A stretch of 64,000 nucleotides of DNA from Phytoseiulus persimilis. Its lineage: Eukaryota > Arthropoda > Arachnida > Mesostigmata > Phytoseiidae. How positions within the stretch are numbered: the stretch's first letter is position 1; the number at the start of each line of letters is the position of its first letter. Under the pieces are notes generated by a model. That model was not told the DNA's origin and made no database searches. It saw only the letters and a program-made list of their open reading frames with translations. The position numbers and the translations under genes are program-made. Location of the stretch: NCBI GenBank assembly GCA_037576195.1, contig CM075103.1, forward strand, positions 31,704,723-31,768,722, given 5' to 3'. Shown in pieces: positions 10,402 to 20,790 of this stretch.

Positions 10402-11260
10402 CTACAGGTCGGTGAGGTCATGCTGGCTGGCGATAATTGCGGAACCGAGCGCACGAGAGATGACGGCGTTGAGAGCTCGGTGGCGAGAATGGAGGCCCGC
10501 GCTTAGCAGGGAACAGCAGAGACCGAGGTCACCCAACGCGGAAACGGTGGACCTGCGCCTGGCACGCAGATGGGGTGCCCACAGGGTAAGCCCCAGGCGG
10601 AGACCAGCGGCGATGCGGAGTGCGGTGTTGTAAAGCAACGTGCCAGCCAATGGTGAGGGAATGGCGAAGAGCCATTTTCCGCTGCTGGAATGGAACGCCG
10701 CCTCGAGCCTTGCGCGCTCGAAGTCAGCGGCCTCAGTGAGTTCTGCCTGTCTGAACAGTACCACGACGCTGCGGAGCGTCGCCCGGTTGATGTTTTGCGG
10801 GATTGTGAGCCAGCGCTCCCGAGAAGTCTACAGTTGGCCGTCGATTATCACTCCGAGGTGTGCATCCAGGGCCGAGGGGAGAAACTCGCTGCTAGCTCTC
10901 TGATTCGGAACAGGGAGCCCAAGTTAGCGGACGTGGCCAGGTCCTCGACGGAGCGAATCCCCCAGTCGCCAGCAGAGACTGGTAGTGACGCCTGTCGCCA
11001 GGGGTTGGCGGATGTGAGGTCGGGGTTGAGCGCTGCAGCAAGGCAGGCACGCACCTTGGCGTCGAGCCGGTGCAGGTGTTCGGGGGAAGCGGCGGCGTCA
11101 GCAAACCTCGAGACATAGAGTAGACGATGTGCCGAGAGGCTGCAGCGAACGAGTAAGAGGGCTGAAGGAGCGTCGATGATGGGCACTCCAGAGCAGCGAA
11201 GCTCCGTCAGCGATGAGTTCTTGTCGAGAACCCCAGTGGCATAGCCAGGACTTCTCCCGG
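10402..11260 (-). mobile_element. Non-LTR retrotransposon 3' end (decayed)
   Basis: The minus strand carries two frames typical of the region after the polymerase core in a widespread class of animal non-LTR elements. 11186-10848 contains AHRLLYVSRFAD, HLHRLDAKVRACLAAAL and WRQASLPVSAGDWGIRS. 10764-10402 contains SGKWLFAIPSP, LRIAAGLRLGLTL and HSRHRALNAVISRAL. A related, independently decayed copy lies at 48515-49430 on the plus strand and shares the IAAGLRLG and RHRALN motifs. Frameshifts separate the blocks and the catalytic core is missing, so this is a 5'-truncated dead copy inside the spacer of the inverted repeat. Confidence 0.75.
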
Positions 11261-12481
11261 GAAGGGGCTAAGGGATTTTTCCTTCCGCCCGCCTTCCTTC
11301 TACGCGTCTGTATAAGCCTGAAGAAACCCTTGCTTGATCTTCTGCCGAACCTTTCATAGATGATCTATGAAATCCAAGCATTCTCCGAGACGCAACACAC
11401 TTGCTTGAGGATTTCATCTGCGGTTGTCCTAGTATACCTGGTGGAGAAGTTCAATGAAGGCTGGACTCAGTCTCCTCTCTTCCAAACTCTGCTGAAGTTG
11501 ATGTCAATCAATTCTATCATATTCTTTCGTTCCATCAAGGAACACGCAAATCAAGCCCTCTTGGTGGGCACTTGTAAGTTCAATTCCGGATAAGAGGATA
11601 AACGGGTTGTCCCCCCTTCGAGACCGTTTCTGAACCCATTTGGGATCTCTGAGAGCTGCTCGAATCCATCCGTCCATTCTCGTGTTTATTCACAGATTCG
11701 GATGATGGGTCTGTACGTAGTAAGTTTGTCCTCCATTGAGTTTGGTTCTTTCATCGAAGAGACTTTCAAGCTCGGACTCGCGAGTCCGAGTCCCCGAGTC
11801 CAGATGAAGGTCGAAAATTCCGTATTCGAAGCCAGTTTCATGTATCGGTTTTTTCGTGAAACACCTCGTTGTGCTGATCTCCTTCGAGGTATTTGAGGTT
11901 TTTGGCGGCCGTCATAAGCCCTGCATCGTTGAGGCACCGTCGTGTCTGAAAAAGTTAAGAGTGTCCACCCGCTTGCCTGCAGTCTCGTGAGGCGCCGTTG
12001 GATGACGTTCGTCGGAAGACGATCACGATCGATGGCAATTCGAGGGGGCGAGGTCACAAGATGGTCGGATTGCTAGACTGAGATCCAGATTCTCAAAACT
12101 TTGTGGGCCAGAATGAGTCTGGGAAAGTCTATTCCAGAAGCGAGACAGAACACACTCGCTCCTGAAAGAGCACAGGAATCGATCGACCCCGATCAGCCTC
12201 CGATTCTGGTCATCATTAGTTCAGAATCAGGGTTGTTGGGATTCGAACCCGCATCCGTAATTTCGCGCCCTCACCAAGAAATACGGACTCTTGGATTCCT
12301 TGCAACCCCACTATCGAGCTCCTCCATCTTTCTGGTATCTCATGCGTCCCCATCTCATGGTGACATCCGAGTATGTTCCATTCCCGGAGAATGAAGGCCG
12401 GGAGACGTTGACGCATTAATGGAGAACTATTCTCAAAGGGGAAAAGGTGCAGAGGAGTTTTAGCGTTCAGCGGCGCGAAAG

Positions 12482-12499
12482 CTCGCCCCCCCCCCCCCG
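12482..12499 (+). repeat. Poly-C tract in arm B
   Basis: A run of about 14 C, where arm A has five G on the plus strand (about 6252-6256) and copy C has six (about 15413-15418). This is simple slippage within an otherwise nearly identical arm. Confidence 0.7.
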
Positions 12500-13731
12500 A
12501 GTTGAACGTTGCTTGGGTGGCATCGAACGGCGAATCACGGCGAATTCGATTATACGCGTCCAAGATCTCGACTGCACCGCTCTGCCGAGATGTACTCGAG
12601 ATTGCTAGTTGAAAGAGTTCGGAGCATCTTCTGAGCAAATAGAGGTCCATCGTCCCGCCACTAATTCGAGAGACTGCGGCGATAGACTGACGCGGGGTGC
12701 ATGCATGCATGTTCCAGGCATCTAGAACGAGCGCTCAAACTGGACGAATAAAGTGTGGAAGCGCGGATCGTGGCTTGGAAATCCCGATCCGGTAACGATG
12801 GGCCCAAGTATGCAATGTCGCACTGAGACTTGTTGTTGAGACGATTTGTCCGAATGTTCGAGACACTCCTCAATCTCACGCGTCTATTCATGACGAGAGT
12901 TCGCAATGGGCTTCTTCCGCCAGCCGATCGTATCTGCGAGTGTTGAATTCAGAAAACATCTCACACAGTTAAAAAACCCGACAACCGAATGGCGAAGTGC
13001 TTGAGATACGACACGTCTATCTATGGACGGTCGCTTCCTGAGTTCCCGGCGCGCCCGGTTTCATGAATCCATGAATGCGCCCCGAGTGAACAGGGGGGAG
13101 TCCTCTCAAGACTTTAAACGTTTTCAACCAATCAGCGTGGAACTTTCGAATCTCTTTCGACTCAATGAGCTCCGTTCTTTGCATGGTTTTCGATGCGAAA
13201 CCGTGAACCTCCGACCTATCCTTTACCATAGGTATGAAGCTTCCAATTTATGGACAGAAGTTAACGGAATTCTCGTTCTGAAATCATGAGCTGCTGCTCC
13301 CTACGCGAGACTTCTCCTCTACCTGATTTGTAGCTCAAGGGTCAGCTTTCGAAGGACTCGAGGGAGGTATTTCCAGTCTCATTGGAGCGCTCTTCAGGGT
13401 ATTCCCCGCGTGGATCGCAAGAACTCGCCATCGACCGTGGGGCCGAACTTACACATCTTGAGGTGATCCATTTCATGTGCATCGACCTAACACGAAGCTC
13501 GCAAACCTTGGCATTCCGTTGAGGATTCTTGTACACAGCTCCAGTCTTCAAGAAATTCTATTCGATAGCCAGCATCGATCCTCCTCTGCTCAACATGTGT
13601 CATTCCGTGCATGAGAAATTTTTGATACTCGCGCGAATAAGCCACATGCATTCACTTCACACATAATGTGCACCATTCGCGATTTTCAACTCAGACCAGT
13701 CGGATAGATTGCAAGCAAAGCATTCGATCAG

Positions 13732-14151
13732 GTGAAATACTCCGCGGGTGGAGCCCCTGACAAGTCTTCGTTTCCTAGTGATTGTGCCCGGATAGGAGTC
13801 CCGCAAAATCAGGAAGAGGGTATATTAAGCAAGCGGAAGAACGGATGTCAACTCCTTCCAACGCCTTCGTCTCGTATAGCTAGGGGCTCTCGGGTAAGTC
13901 CAAAAGATCGCGATGGAACTTCTGGATGGCTCGTACCCGAGCTCGCCGTTTTACCTCGGATTACCGGGAAAATCATGGAAGCTCGAGCAGAGGAAGAAGT
14001 CGATCCACAGCATCGACTTCTACAACATATTGAGAAGAAGTTTCGAGAAGCTCATCTGCCGGACGTCCCCTTCTTTCACGAAAAGGTTCCTCGGATGCTC
14101 TCCACAGCAAGGTCTCCGCGGCCACCCGTCGGATTCTCGTCGAATTGCTGA
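13732..14151 (+). CDS. Hypothetical 139-codon ORF upstream of Nanos N3
   Basis: Arm B counterpart of the ORF at 4572-5006, differing by about ten residues and a five-codon in-frame gap. It ends 25 bp before the TATA box of N3. No domain is recognised. The overlapping frame 13913-14221 is also open, so coding status is unproven. Confidence 0.25.
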   Translation: MKYSAGGAPDKSSFPSDCARIGVPQNQEEGILSKRKNGCQLLPTPSSRIARGSRVSPKDRDGTSGWLVPELAVLPRITGKIMEARAEEEVDPQHRLLQHIEKKFREAHLPDVPFFHEKVPRMLSTARSPRPPVGFSSNC

Positions 14152-14176
14152 GGGCGAGGAGCTTCGGGGCTCATGG

Positions 14177-14184
14177 TATAAAAG
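14177..14184 (+). promoter_or_regulatory. TATA box and initiator of Nanos-like N3
   Basis: TATAAAAG at 14177-14184, with an initiator-like TTCACTC at 14206-14212. The A at 14209 lies 32 nt from the start of the TATA box, which is the expected spacing for transcription start. The ATG follows 40 nt later at 14249. Confidence 0.78.
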
Positions 14185-14248
14185 AGGGGTCGGAACCCCA
14201 CAAAGTTCACTCGATAGCTGAACTCGTCGACTAGTGTTGTTCTTCATC

Positions 14249-14761
14249 ATGTCTTCTGCACTTCAGAACTGTTTCAACGCATGGATTGTAGTGGACGCAT
14301 CGGCTAGCCATTCAAACGGATGGAGTAAACAGAGGAGTCTTCGGAGCAGGATTCCTGGCCATCGCTCGGGACCCAGACGAGAATGGGAGACCCAACCTGT
14401 GGGACCCGAGTTCTCGGGGCTGGAGGCAGGCCTCCAGAGCTGCACCGGGGCCGTTCCCGTATCGGCCCTTGGACACTGCCCGATGTGTCTGAGGAATGGG
14501 CATCCACCTCAGGTGTACCAGACCCACAATTTGCGCCACCCGAACGGGACGGTGGCGTGCCCGTTTTTGAGAGCCTACAAGTGCTCTCTGTGCCATAACA
14601 GGGGCGGTGACCACGCACATACGTTGAAGTATTGCCCGCTGTCGGATGATCCGAAGCAGCCAAACCTCGTCCGCCACGTTCGGATGAGCGTGCCTCGAGA
14701 GCATCTCCTTCTGAGTCCCTCTCCGAGTAATCAGTACGTGAAGTGGAGCGAGAACGACTGA
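14249..14761 (+). CDS. Nanos-like RNA-binding zinc-finger protein N3
   Basis: A 170-residue protein, MSSALQNCFNAW to WSEND, the arm B twin of N1. The ATG at 14249 is preceded by an in-frame GTG codon stretch that is not needed as a start. Both fingers are intact: CPMCLRNGHPP...HNLRHPNGTVAC and CSLCHNRGGDHAHTLKYC, with the one-residue-longer second finger shared by all full copies. It differs from N1 at a few positions (CTGAV for CIVAV, LRN for LKN, SPSN for NPSD). At the first two it agrees with N2, which suggests exchange with N2. The promoter (TATA, initiator) and poly(A) signal are in place. The expected role is germline mRNA repression with Pumilio; this comes from the family, not from evidence in this locus. 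Confidence 0.88.
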   Translation: MSSALQNCFNAWIVVDASASHSNGWSKQRSLRSRIPGHRSGPRREWETQPVGPEFSGLEAGLQSCTGAVPVSALGHCPMCLRNGHPPQVYQTHNLRHPNGTVACPFLRAYKCSLCHNRGGDHAHTLKYCPLSDDPKQPNLVRHVRMSVPREHLLLSPSPSNQYVKWSEND

Positions 14762-14855
14762 GCACTCAAATCTGTTATGTTAAAATGTGGAATATCTTGA
14801 AATTATATAGAGCTTTTGGGTGCTGAATAGCGAGTAGTAGTATTCCACTGCAGAA

Positions 14856-14861
14856 AATAAA
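14856..14861 (+). terminator. Poly(A) signal of Nanos-like N3
   Basis: AATAAA about 95 bp after the stop, at the position equivalent to the N1 signal. Confidence 0.6.
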
Positions 14862-15212
14862 AAACTTGACTAGAAATGACTCTGTTGTTCATCATTGTTC
14901 GTGGCACCCTCGGGAGTTTTTGGTGCGGGCAACTTCTCGAATCGATCGGAAGCTGTGTCTGTCCGACGCATGAGAATCCATAGAAGACCAGCCGGTATTT
15001 GGGCCGAGTGGAGTCGGCCATTCGGATAATTGTAGTATTTTTGCTTGGAAGTGATCACACGCGTTTGTGAGAGTCTGAACGCGCGCGGTTCGCGCTGCCA
15101 TCGAAGCATCGGACCTCAGCGCACCCGAACGTTCACCTCTTCCTATCGTCTCTCTGAGTCACGAAAGCCAGCTGAGATACCCGATCTCACAGCATTGGAG
15201 ACGGTTCCCGAA

Positions 15213-16430
15213 GCCCGCGTCAGTCTATCGCTGGAGTCTCTCGAATAATTGGCGGGACGATGGACCTCTATTTGCTCAGAAGATGCTCCGAACTCTTTCA
15301 ACTCGCAATCTCGAGTACATCTCGGCAGAGCGGTGCAGTCGAGATCTTGGACGCGCATGACCGAATTCGCCGTGATTCGCCGTTCGATGCCACCCGAGCA
15401 ACGTTCAACTCGGGGGGTCGAGCTTCCGCGCCGCTGGACGCTAAAACTCCTCTGCAGCTTTTCCCCTTTGAGCATAGTTCTCCATAAATGCGTCAACGTC
15501 TCCCGGCCTTCATTCTCCGGGAATGGAACATGCTCGGATGTCACCATGAGATAGGGACGCATGAGATACCAGAAAGATGGAGGAGCTCGATAGTGGGGTT
15601 GCAAAGAATCCAAGAGTCCGTATTTCTTGGTGAGGGCGCAAAATTACGGATGCGGGTTCCCAACAACTCTGATTCTGAACTAGTGATGACCAGAATCGGA
15701 GGCTGATCGGGGTCGATCGATTCCCATGCTCTTTCAGGAGCAAGTGTGTTCTGTCTCGCTTTTGGAATAGACTTTCCCAGACTCATTCTGGCCCACAGAG
15801 CTGTGGGAATCCGGATCTCAGTCTAGCAATTCGACCATCTTGTGACCTCGCCCCCTCGAATCGCCATCGATCGTGATCGTCCTCCGACGAACGTCATCCA
15901 ACGGCGCCTCACGAGACTGCAGGCAAGCGGGTGGACACAACAATACAATTCACCCCTGAAACGGAAGGGAACATATGTGCATATGTTAGGTCCAATAAAA
16001 TCAAATCAAACACTCTTAACTTTCTCAGACACGACGGTGCCTCAACGATGCATGGCTAATGACGGCCGTCAAAAACCCCGAATACCTCAAAGGAGATCAG
16101 CACAACGAGGTGTTTCACGCAAACACCGATACATGAATCTGGCTTCAAATGCGGAATTTTCGACCCTCATCTGGACCCCTACTTGAAAGTCTCCTTGATG
16201 AAAGAACCAAACTCAAATGAGGACAAACTTACCACGTACAGACCCATCACCCGAATCTGGGAAGACACACGAGGATGGACGGATGGATTGGAGCAGCTCT
16301 CAAAGCTGCGGTTCAGAAACGGTCTCAAAGGGGAGACAACCCGTTTATCCTCTCATCCGGAATGGAACTTACGAGTGCCAACCAAGAGGGCTTGATTCGC
16401 GTGTTCCTTGATATAACGAAAGTCCAGCAC
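15213..16430 (+). repeat. Third copy (C) of the inner part of the inverted-repeat arm
   Basis: In direct orientation with 6055-7200 of arm A, starting at CGCGTCAGTCTATCGC and running through the retroelement fragment. It lies only ~200 bp beyond the outer end of arm B. The copy includes a ~77-bp insertion (15937-16013) and has lost a few bases of the GGGTTCGAATCC segment present in A and B. Confidence 0.85.
15937..16013 (+). mobile_element. 77-bp insertion in copy C
   Basis: Relative to arms A and B, copy C carries an extra AT-rich segment between GTGGACAC and TCTTAAC. The insert ends in ACAC, matching the four bases before it, so it could be a small insertion with a 4-bp target duplication. 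It includes the self-complementary string CATATGTGCATATG. Too short to classify. Confidence 0.4.
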
Positions 16431-16545
16431 TATAACGAAAACTTCAGCAGAGTTTGGGAGAGAGGAGACTGAGTCCAGCCTCCATTGAACTCATACAACT
16501 GCTGTACGAGGACAACCGCATAAAAGTCCTCGAGCAAGTGTTTTA
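16180..16545 (+). mobile_element. Non-LTR reverse-transcriptase fragment in copy C
   Basis: Frames read TTYRPITRIW, NPFILSSGMELTS, GLIRVFLDITK and then, in another frame, IELIQLLYEDNRIKVLEQ. The last corresponds to the segment VTRIYENNKVKVV in the element at 50049-51140. Copy C therefore extends further into the polymerase than arm A does. It is broken by frameshifts. Confidence 0.6.
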
Positions 16546-16729
16546 CGTTTCGGAAGTTTCGACGTAACGGACGCTAATATTTTTGCTTCGTTTCCCCCGC
16601 CGTTAGGAGGGCGTTGGGAGTCGCTCGTTGAGAGAGTCGTCGTCGCATGCCGGAGAATTCCTCTGTTCAAAGAAGCCCGCCAACGGCCTATGGTGCTTAC
16701 CATTTGTAGTGCCTATCGTCCTTTGTAGC

Positions 16730-17545
16730 CGGTGTGACGTCGGACTCCAAACACTTTCTGAAGAATATCCGCGAGTACAATTCATGTTTCCAAATGACGT
16801 CCCTCGGAGCTACGAGAATCATCCACGACAAATATATGCCGACCTTGAAGGTGCAGGGCCAGGTTCACCATCGACTGTACTCATTGCTGTCCGTAGCCGA
16901 CAGTCGGCCCACGTTTCGCCAGATCTACTTCATGGGGGATCTAGAGCAGGAAGCTGACCAGCGTCGTCGGTTCAATAGTGACACGCAATAGGCAACCTAT
17001 CGTGCTCACCTTGCAGGATTTTTCTCACGAGCATAACAAATTGATACACGCATTCGGAACAGTTCTCGAACACATGCCCGCGGATCACCACGTTGTTGTC
17101 ATACGTGCCGATGAAGCAACGGGTGGTCAGCGTTCAGGACGATATAACGCCCCAAGCACTAACCAATTCGGAGACCAGTTCAACTCGCGCGACATCGTTG
17201 TACATCGTAGGCTGGATCAGAGATCGGGGGGAGGAAGGGGTGGCAAGAGTTCAGAGGCAGAGCACTCCCGTGAGATCGTTATACATCGCAGGAACGGCAT
17301 ACCTCATCGAATTTCGGACACTTATCGATCCTATGATGGTTTGCAGCACCCCATTCTTTTCTGGAAGGGAGAAGATGGGTATCATTTGAATTTGCGACAG
17401 TGGAACCCCGCCGCGAATGAACAAACGGACAAGAAAGCCAGTTCAATGAACAATCACGCCTATAGATTGATGATTCGTGCCAAGAAAGCACCTTGTGAGA
17501 TGCGGGTGTGTGTTTCATCAATCCGCCGTCGACATGTGCGTTAAG
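16730..17545 (+). mobile_element. Helitron Rep/helicase protein fragment
   Basis: Two successive frames give the characteristic Helitron N-terminal region. The first (16734-16991) contains FLKNIREYNSCFQMTS, QVHHRLYSLLSVADS and FRQIYFMGDLEQEADQR. The second (16978-17544) contains VVVIRADEAT, GRYNAPSTNQ, ISDTYRSYDGLQHPILF, GEDGYHLNL and NNHAYRLMIR. These strings follow the usual order of the 'helitron helicase-like' domain. A frameshift joins the two around 16980. The HUH nuclease motif, the helicase domain and the element termini (5' TC, 3' hairpin with CTRR) were not found, so this is an internal fragment, probably inactive. Confidence 0.8.
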
Positions 17546-18145
17546 TCTCTGTTATATGCACGAGTACGCTCAAGATGCGTTGACGGGACATAACGGGGCA
17601 TGGGTGACTCGTGAACTTTCCAGTGAACGATTGGTCGAAATCAATCGAGGGTTATTCTCCCGGTGGATAACTGTTCAACCCATTATGTCATTTCTCGCGT
17701 TCCGAACGTCCTAGTTCAGTACTTTCCCGGGATCTTGATTGAATACGAGCGTTGGGAACCCGGTATCGATTTCGCTCCGCATGATTCTGTGGCGAAACGA
17801 TGACTATAGGCAGCTCAAAATCAGCCGGCCGCTCGGCCGTTCGTGTAGTTTCTGTTCATGATTTCGTTGAGAGGACATAACTTCTCGTTGGAGGAGCGAG
17901 GATGTCCAAGCAGCTTCCAGGGCGATTTAACTCAATGGCTCCTCATTCGAATACAGGTGTTTGTGTTTACGATAACGGCATCACAACGCTGTGATCACCA
18001 GTGTGTCATAGGGAAAGGAAAGGATCGCAATGAGTTTGCCCTCTCGACATCTCGAGAAGGAGTTGTTAACTGCAACGGTCTTCGCGATGTACTTCATCCG
18101 TACCGTACAACCGCTGCGAAGGCTGTTAGTAACGGTTTCAGAATG

Positions 18146-19559
18146 ATGTCTTATCACTCCCAGGAGTTTGATTCGCTTCGGGCGACGTGAATCTTGTTCT
18201 CCGAGGACATCAATGATAGGTTTGAGAGAGTCGACTCCTTTGGGGAGGGAACAGCGCATGCTCAATCGCTTCAGGAAGTATTTTTGGTTTCGTCGAAACT
18301 GAGATCAGGAGACATCTGCACGCAAAGATCACGCATGCTGTTTACCACTGGGGAATAATGGCGTACAATTTCGTATGTTTGGCCGAGGGGTATTCGAGCA
18401 ATTTTTCGCCAGGACAGCACCTCCCGATGACGGAAACTTCATTTTGTTATCTTCACACCATCGCGTCAATCCATCAATGGCTGTTTGAAGGTTCATACGG
18501 TCAACAGAATGACGCGCGAGTCCGAATAGCTTCAGATCATCCGCGAAAAGGAGGAAACTTGTGTAGGGAGGGAGATGGGCACCAAGAGAAAATATATGTC
18601 ATATAGGAGTTCTGATAGGGCTCCTTCCTGTGCCATTGTGGTACGCGAGATGGAGCAGGATGCTTTAGTTGGATTAATAGTGGCGAGTAAATAGACAATC
18701 ACGTGACGGCATTTGACAGCATCGATTTCTTCGGATGATGGAAAGACTCTCGAATCCTGGCTCAAGTTCCCGAGCGGGAGAAGAGAAGGTCTCCCTGGAA
18801 GCAACTTCCGAAGGTCTCCAGATCGTACGCCGTTCTTTGCCCGGCAATGAAAACATTCCACGTGGAATTTTCGATGATATTCCGAGCCATGGGAATTACG
18901 TTTCGGGAATTCGGAAAGATTCCGTTACACAGAAGGAGATAACGGATGACTCGTGAAAATCTGTGATGCACAAATCTTCCATCCTGGTTTGAGGGAGCGG
19001 AAATCCGCTGAAATCCTTTTTTAAAGGATCCGAATGAAAGTTGGATTAGAGACTTGAATCAAACGATGGAACGAAGCTGACATCTTCATCGATTTTCACA
19101 CTCGACTTAGGGGGATCGAGCTCTACAAGAGCTCAGAAACAGGTTGAGACTTTTGAAGCGGAATTCTCGCCTGTGAAAACAGCTTGCGCCGGTCTCCCGA
19201 GGCTCGTTGTAACGAGGTCTGACTGTTTTGAGCTCTCTCGATCACATATTGAATCGAGGATGACCGTGAGCTGCATTCGAGCTGTGTAGGACTTGCAAAT
19301 ATGTGGAGAGCTGTGTTGCCTCTAGGGAGGTTGTTCAGAATAAGTTCGCGACGTCTTCAATGGATCTGAAAGGAAACGCCTTATCCATGACTCATTGATG
19401 CTATCAGAAGAAAATGTATTTTGACAATTCTGATCATTCGCTGATTCCCTGGATCTGCTTTTTGAGCAGTTCAGCGTGGCTCCAACCCGACACTCCTTCA
19501 GTTCCCCAAAGGAGTGCGAATCACGACAGCAGAGAGCTCCGCAGCCCAGAAGGAGTTAA
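18146..19559. other. Copy-2-specific segment, no confident gene
   Basis: The minus strand holds short open stretches such as WNVFIAGQRTAYDLETFG (about 18860) and SELLYDIYFLLVPISL (about 18610), separated by stops and frame changes. The second looks membrane-spanning, so a decayed receptor is conceivable. I do not see enough to name a family. The rest (18970-19560) shows nothing. Confidence 0.25.
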
Positions 19560-20285
19560 TGGTACGTTGGAACTTGGTCGTGGCGTCCCGATGACGCGCA
19601 CTTGCACCAACAGTAGCGAAGCCACGCCCTCAATGCTTCATTTATTGAAACAGCTCAGCAGATTCCGCAAAGAGAGGAATCCACCGTGCTTTCCTGACGT
19701 GCGTCTGACTCCGAGTGGAAGGTTCGTAGTTCTTGAGCACCGTCACGTTACACCGGTCGCTCCCCGTGGATAAGATTCCGAAGAAGCGAAGACTGTTCAG
19801 AGGAAACCGTCCGCCAACGAATCCTCAACCGTTTTTTTTGGTCAGCGTCGGAGCTTGTCTGAAAAACCGTTCACCAATGCTTCGAACTTGTCCTGGCGAT
19901 GGAGAAGTGTGTTGAAGGTTTGGAAGCTTTGTGTGAGTCCCATCCGAGACCATAGTGACTCGTCAGATTCTCGAGAGGCAAGAGCTCGGCAGAGAAAAAT
20001 TCCAATCCACGTCGTCGATCCCTGTAACGCACTGAGAAGGAACTCGCGAGAGGTTCAAGAACTCCTCCCGGAGGAACGGTGTCGTAGAGGTCGGTCCCGG
20101 ATCTAAAAAAGAGTCGAAGATGTCCTGAAATCCCGCAAAAAAAAAATACCGCATTCCTCCGTGTGTATCCAGTTTCAAACGGTTTGAGCTGCTTCGATGC
20201 CTGAAATGGAACTTTTCTCTACATCCGTCTGCTGCCGCGAACTCCTGAAGTCCTGGCTTCCTTCGGGTTGAGTCCCGGTCCCTGC

Positions 20286-20737
20286 ATATCTTCTGCACTT
20301 CACGACTCGTCAAGCGCGTGGATTGGAGCTCAGCGAAATTCCAGAAGACGGGCTTCTCTTTTCGAAAATCACAGAGCGAACAGCTCCGGAATGATCAGAG
20401 GAGCCATCGGAGAAGAACTCCTGCCGATCTTTCGGGACATCGACGAGAACGGAGGACCCCAGCTGTTGGACCCGAGTCCTCGAGGCTTGAGGCAGGTGTC
20501 CAGAGCTGCATCGTGGCCGTTCCCGTATCGGCTCTCGGACACTGCCCGGTGTGTCTGAAAAAGGGGCACCCACCTCAGGTTTACCACAGCCACAACCTAC
20601 GCCACCAGAACGGCACGGTGGCGTGCCCTTTTTTGAGAGCCTACAAGTGCTCTCTGTGGCCTAACAGGGGCGGCTACGCCCATTCATTGGAGTTTTGTCC
20701 GCTCCGAAGCAACCAACGATCGTTCGCCACGCGATGA
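20286..20737 (+). pseudogene. Nanos-like copy N4 (decayed)
   Basis: Shares with N2 the ATA in place of the ATG (20286-20288), the frameshifted N-terminal part and the unrelated upstream DNA. The finger domain frame (20318-20737) keeps finger 1 (CPVCLKKGHPP, SHNLRHQNGTVAC). In finger 2 the second cysteine is tryptophan (CSLW), and the spacing is one residue shorter. The conserved tail RHVRMSVPREH is replaced by unrelated residues that run into a 19-bp tandem repeat. It lacks a start, a promoter and an intact second finger, so it is almost certainly non-functional. At the CIVAV position before the finger it agrees with N1 rather than N2. Confidence 0.82.
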
Positions 20738-20790
20738 TGAGCTCACCACGCGATGATGAGCTCACCACGCGATGATGAGCTCACCACCGC
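20725..20790 (+). repeat. 19-bp tandem repeat, three copies
   Basis: The unit CCACGCGATGATGAGCTCA is repeated three times, with a partial fourth, directly at the end of the decayed Nanos-like copy N4. Confidence 0.85.

Larger units (their letters stand above)
11502..15006 (-). repeat. Arm B of the 3.5-kb inverted repeat (partner 3720-7210)
   Basis: This is the reverse complement of arm A, with the same order of landmarks ending in the Nanos-like gene N3. Similarity to the third copy C goes slightly further inward on the retroelement side (about 11440-11500, matching 16436-16490), so B and C share sequence there that A lacks. Beyond 15006 the 3' flank of N3 changes abruptly, while N1 and N2 continue to share theirs. 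Confidence 0.9.
17583..20737 (+). repeat. Direct duplication, copy 2 (partner 8028-9905)
   Basis: Corresponds to copy 1 in two blocks (17583-18145, 19560-20737) separated by about 1.4 kb not present in copy 1. It ends in the decayed Nanos-like copy N4. Substitutions are more frequent than between the inverted arms, indicating an older event or less homogenisation. Confidence 0.8.
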
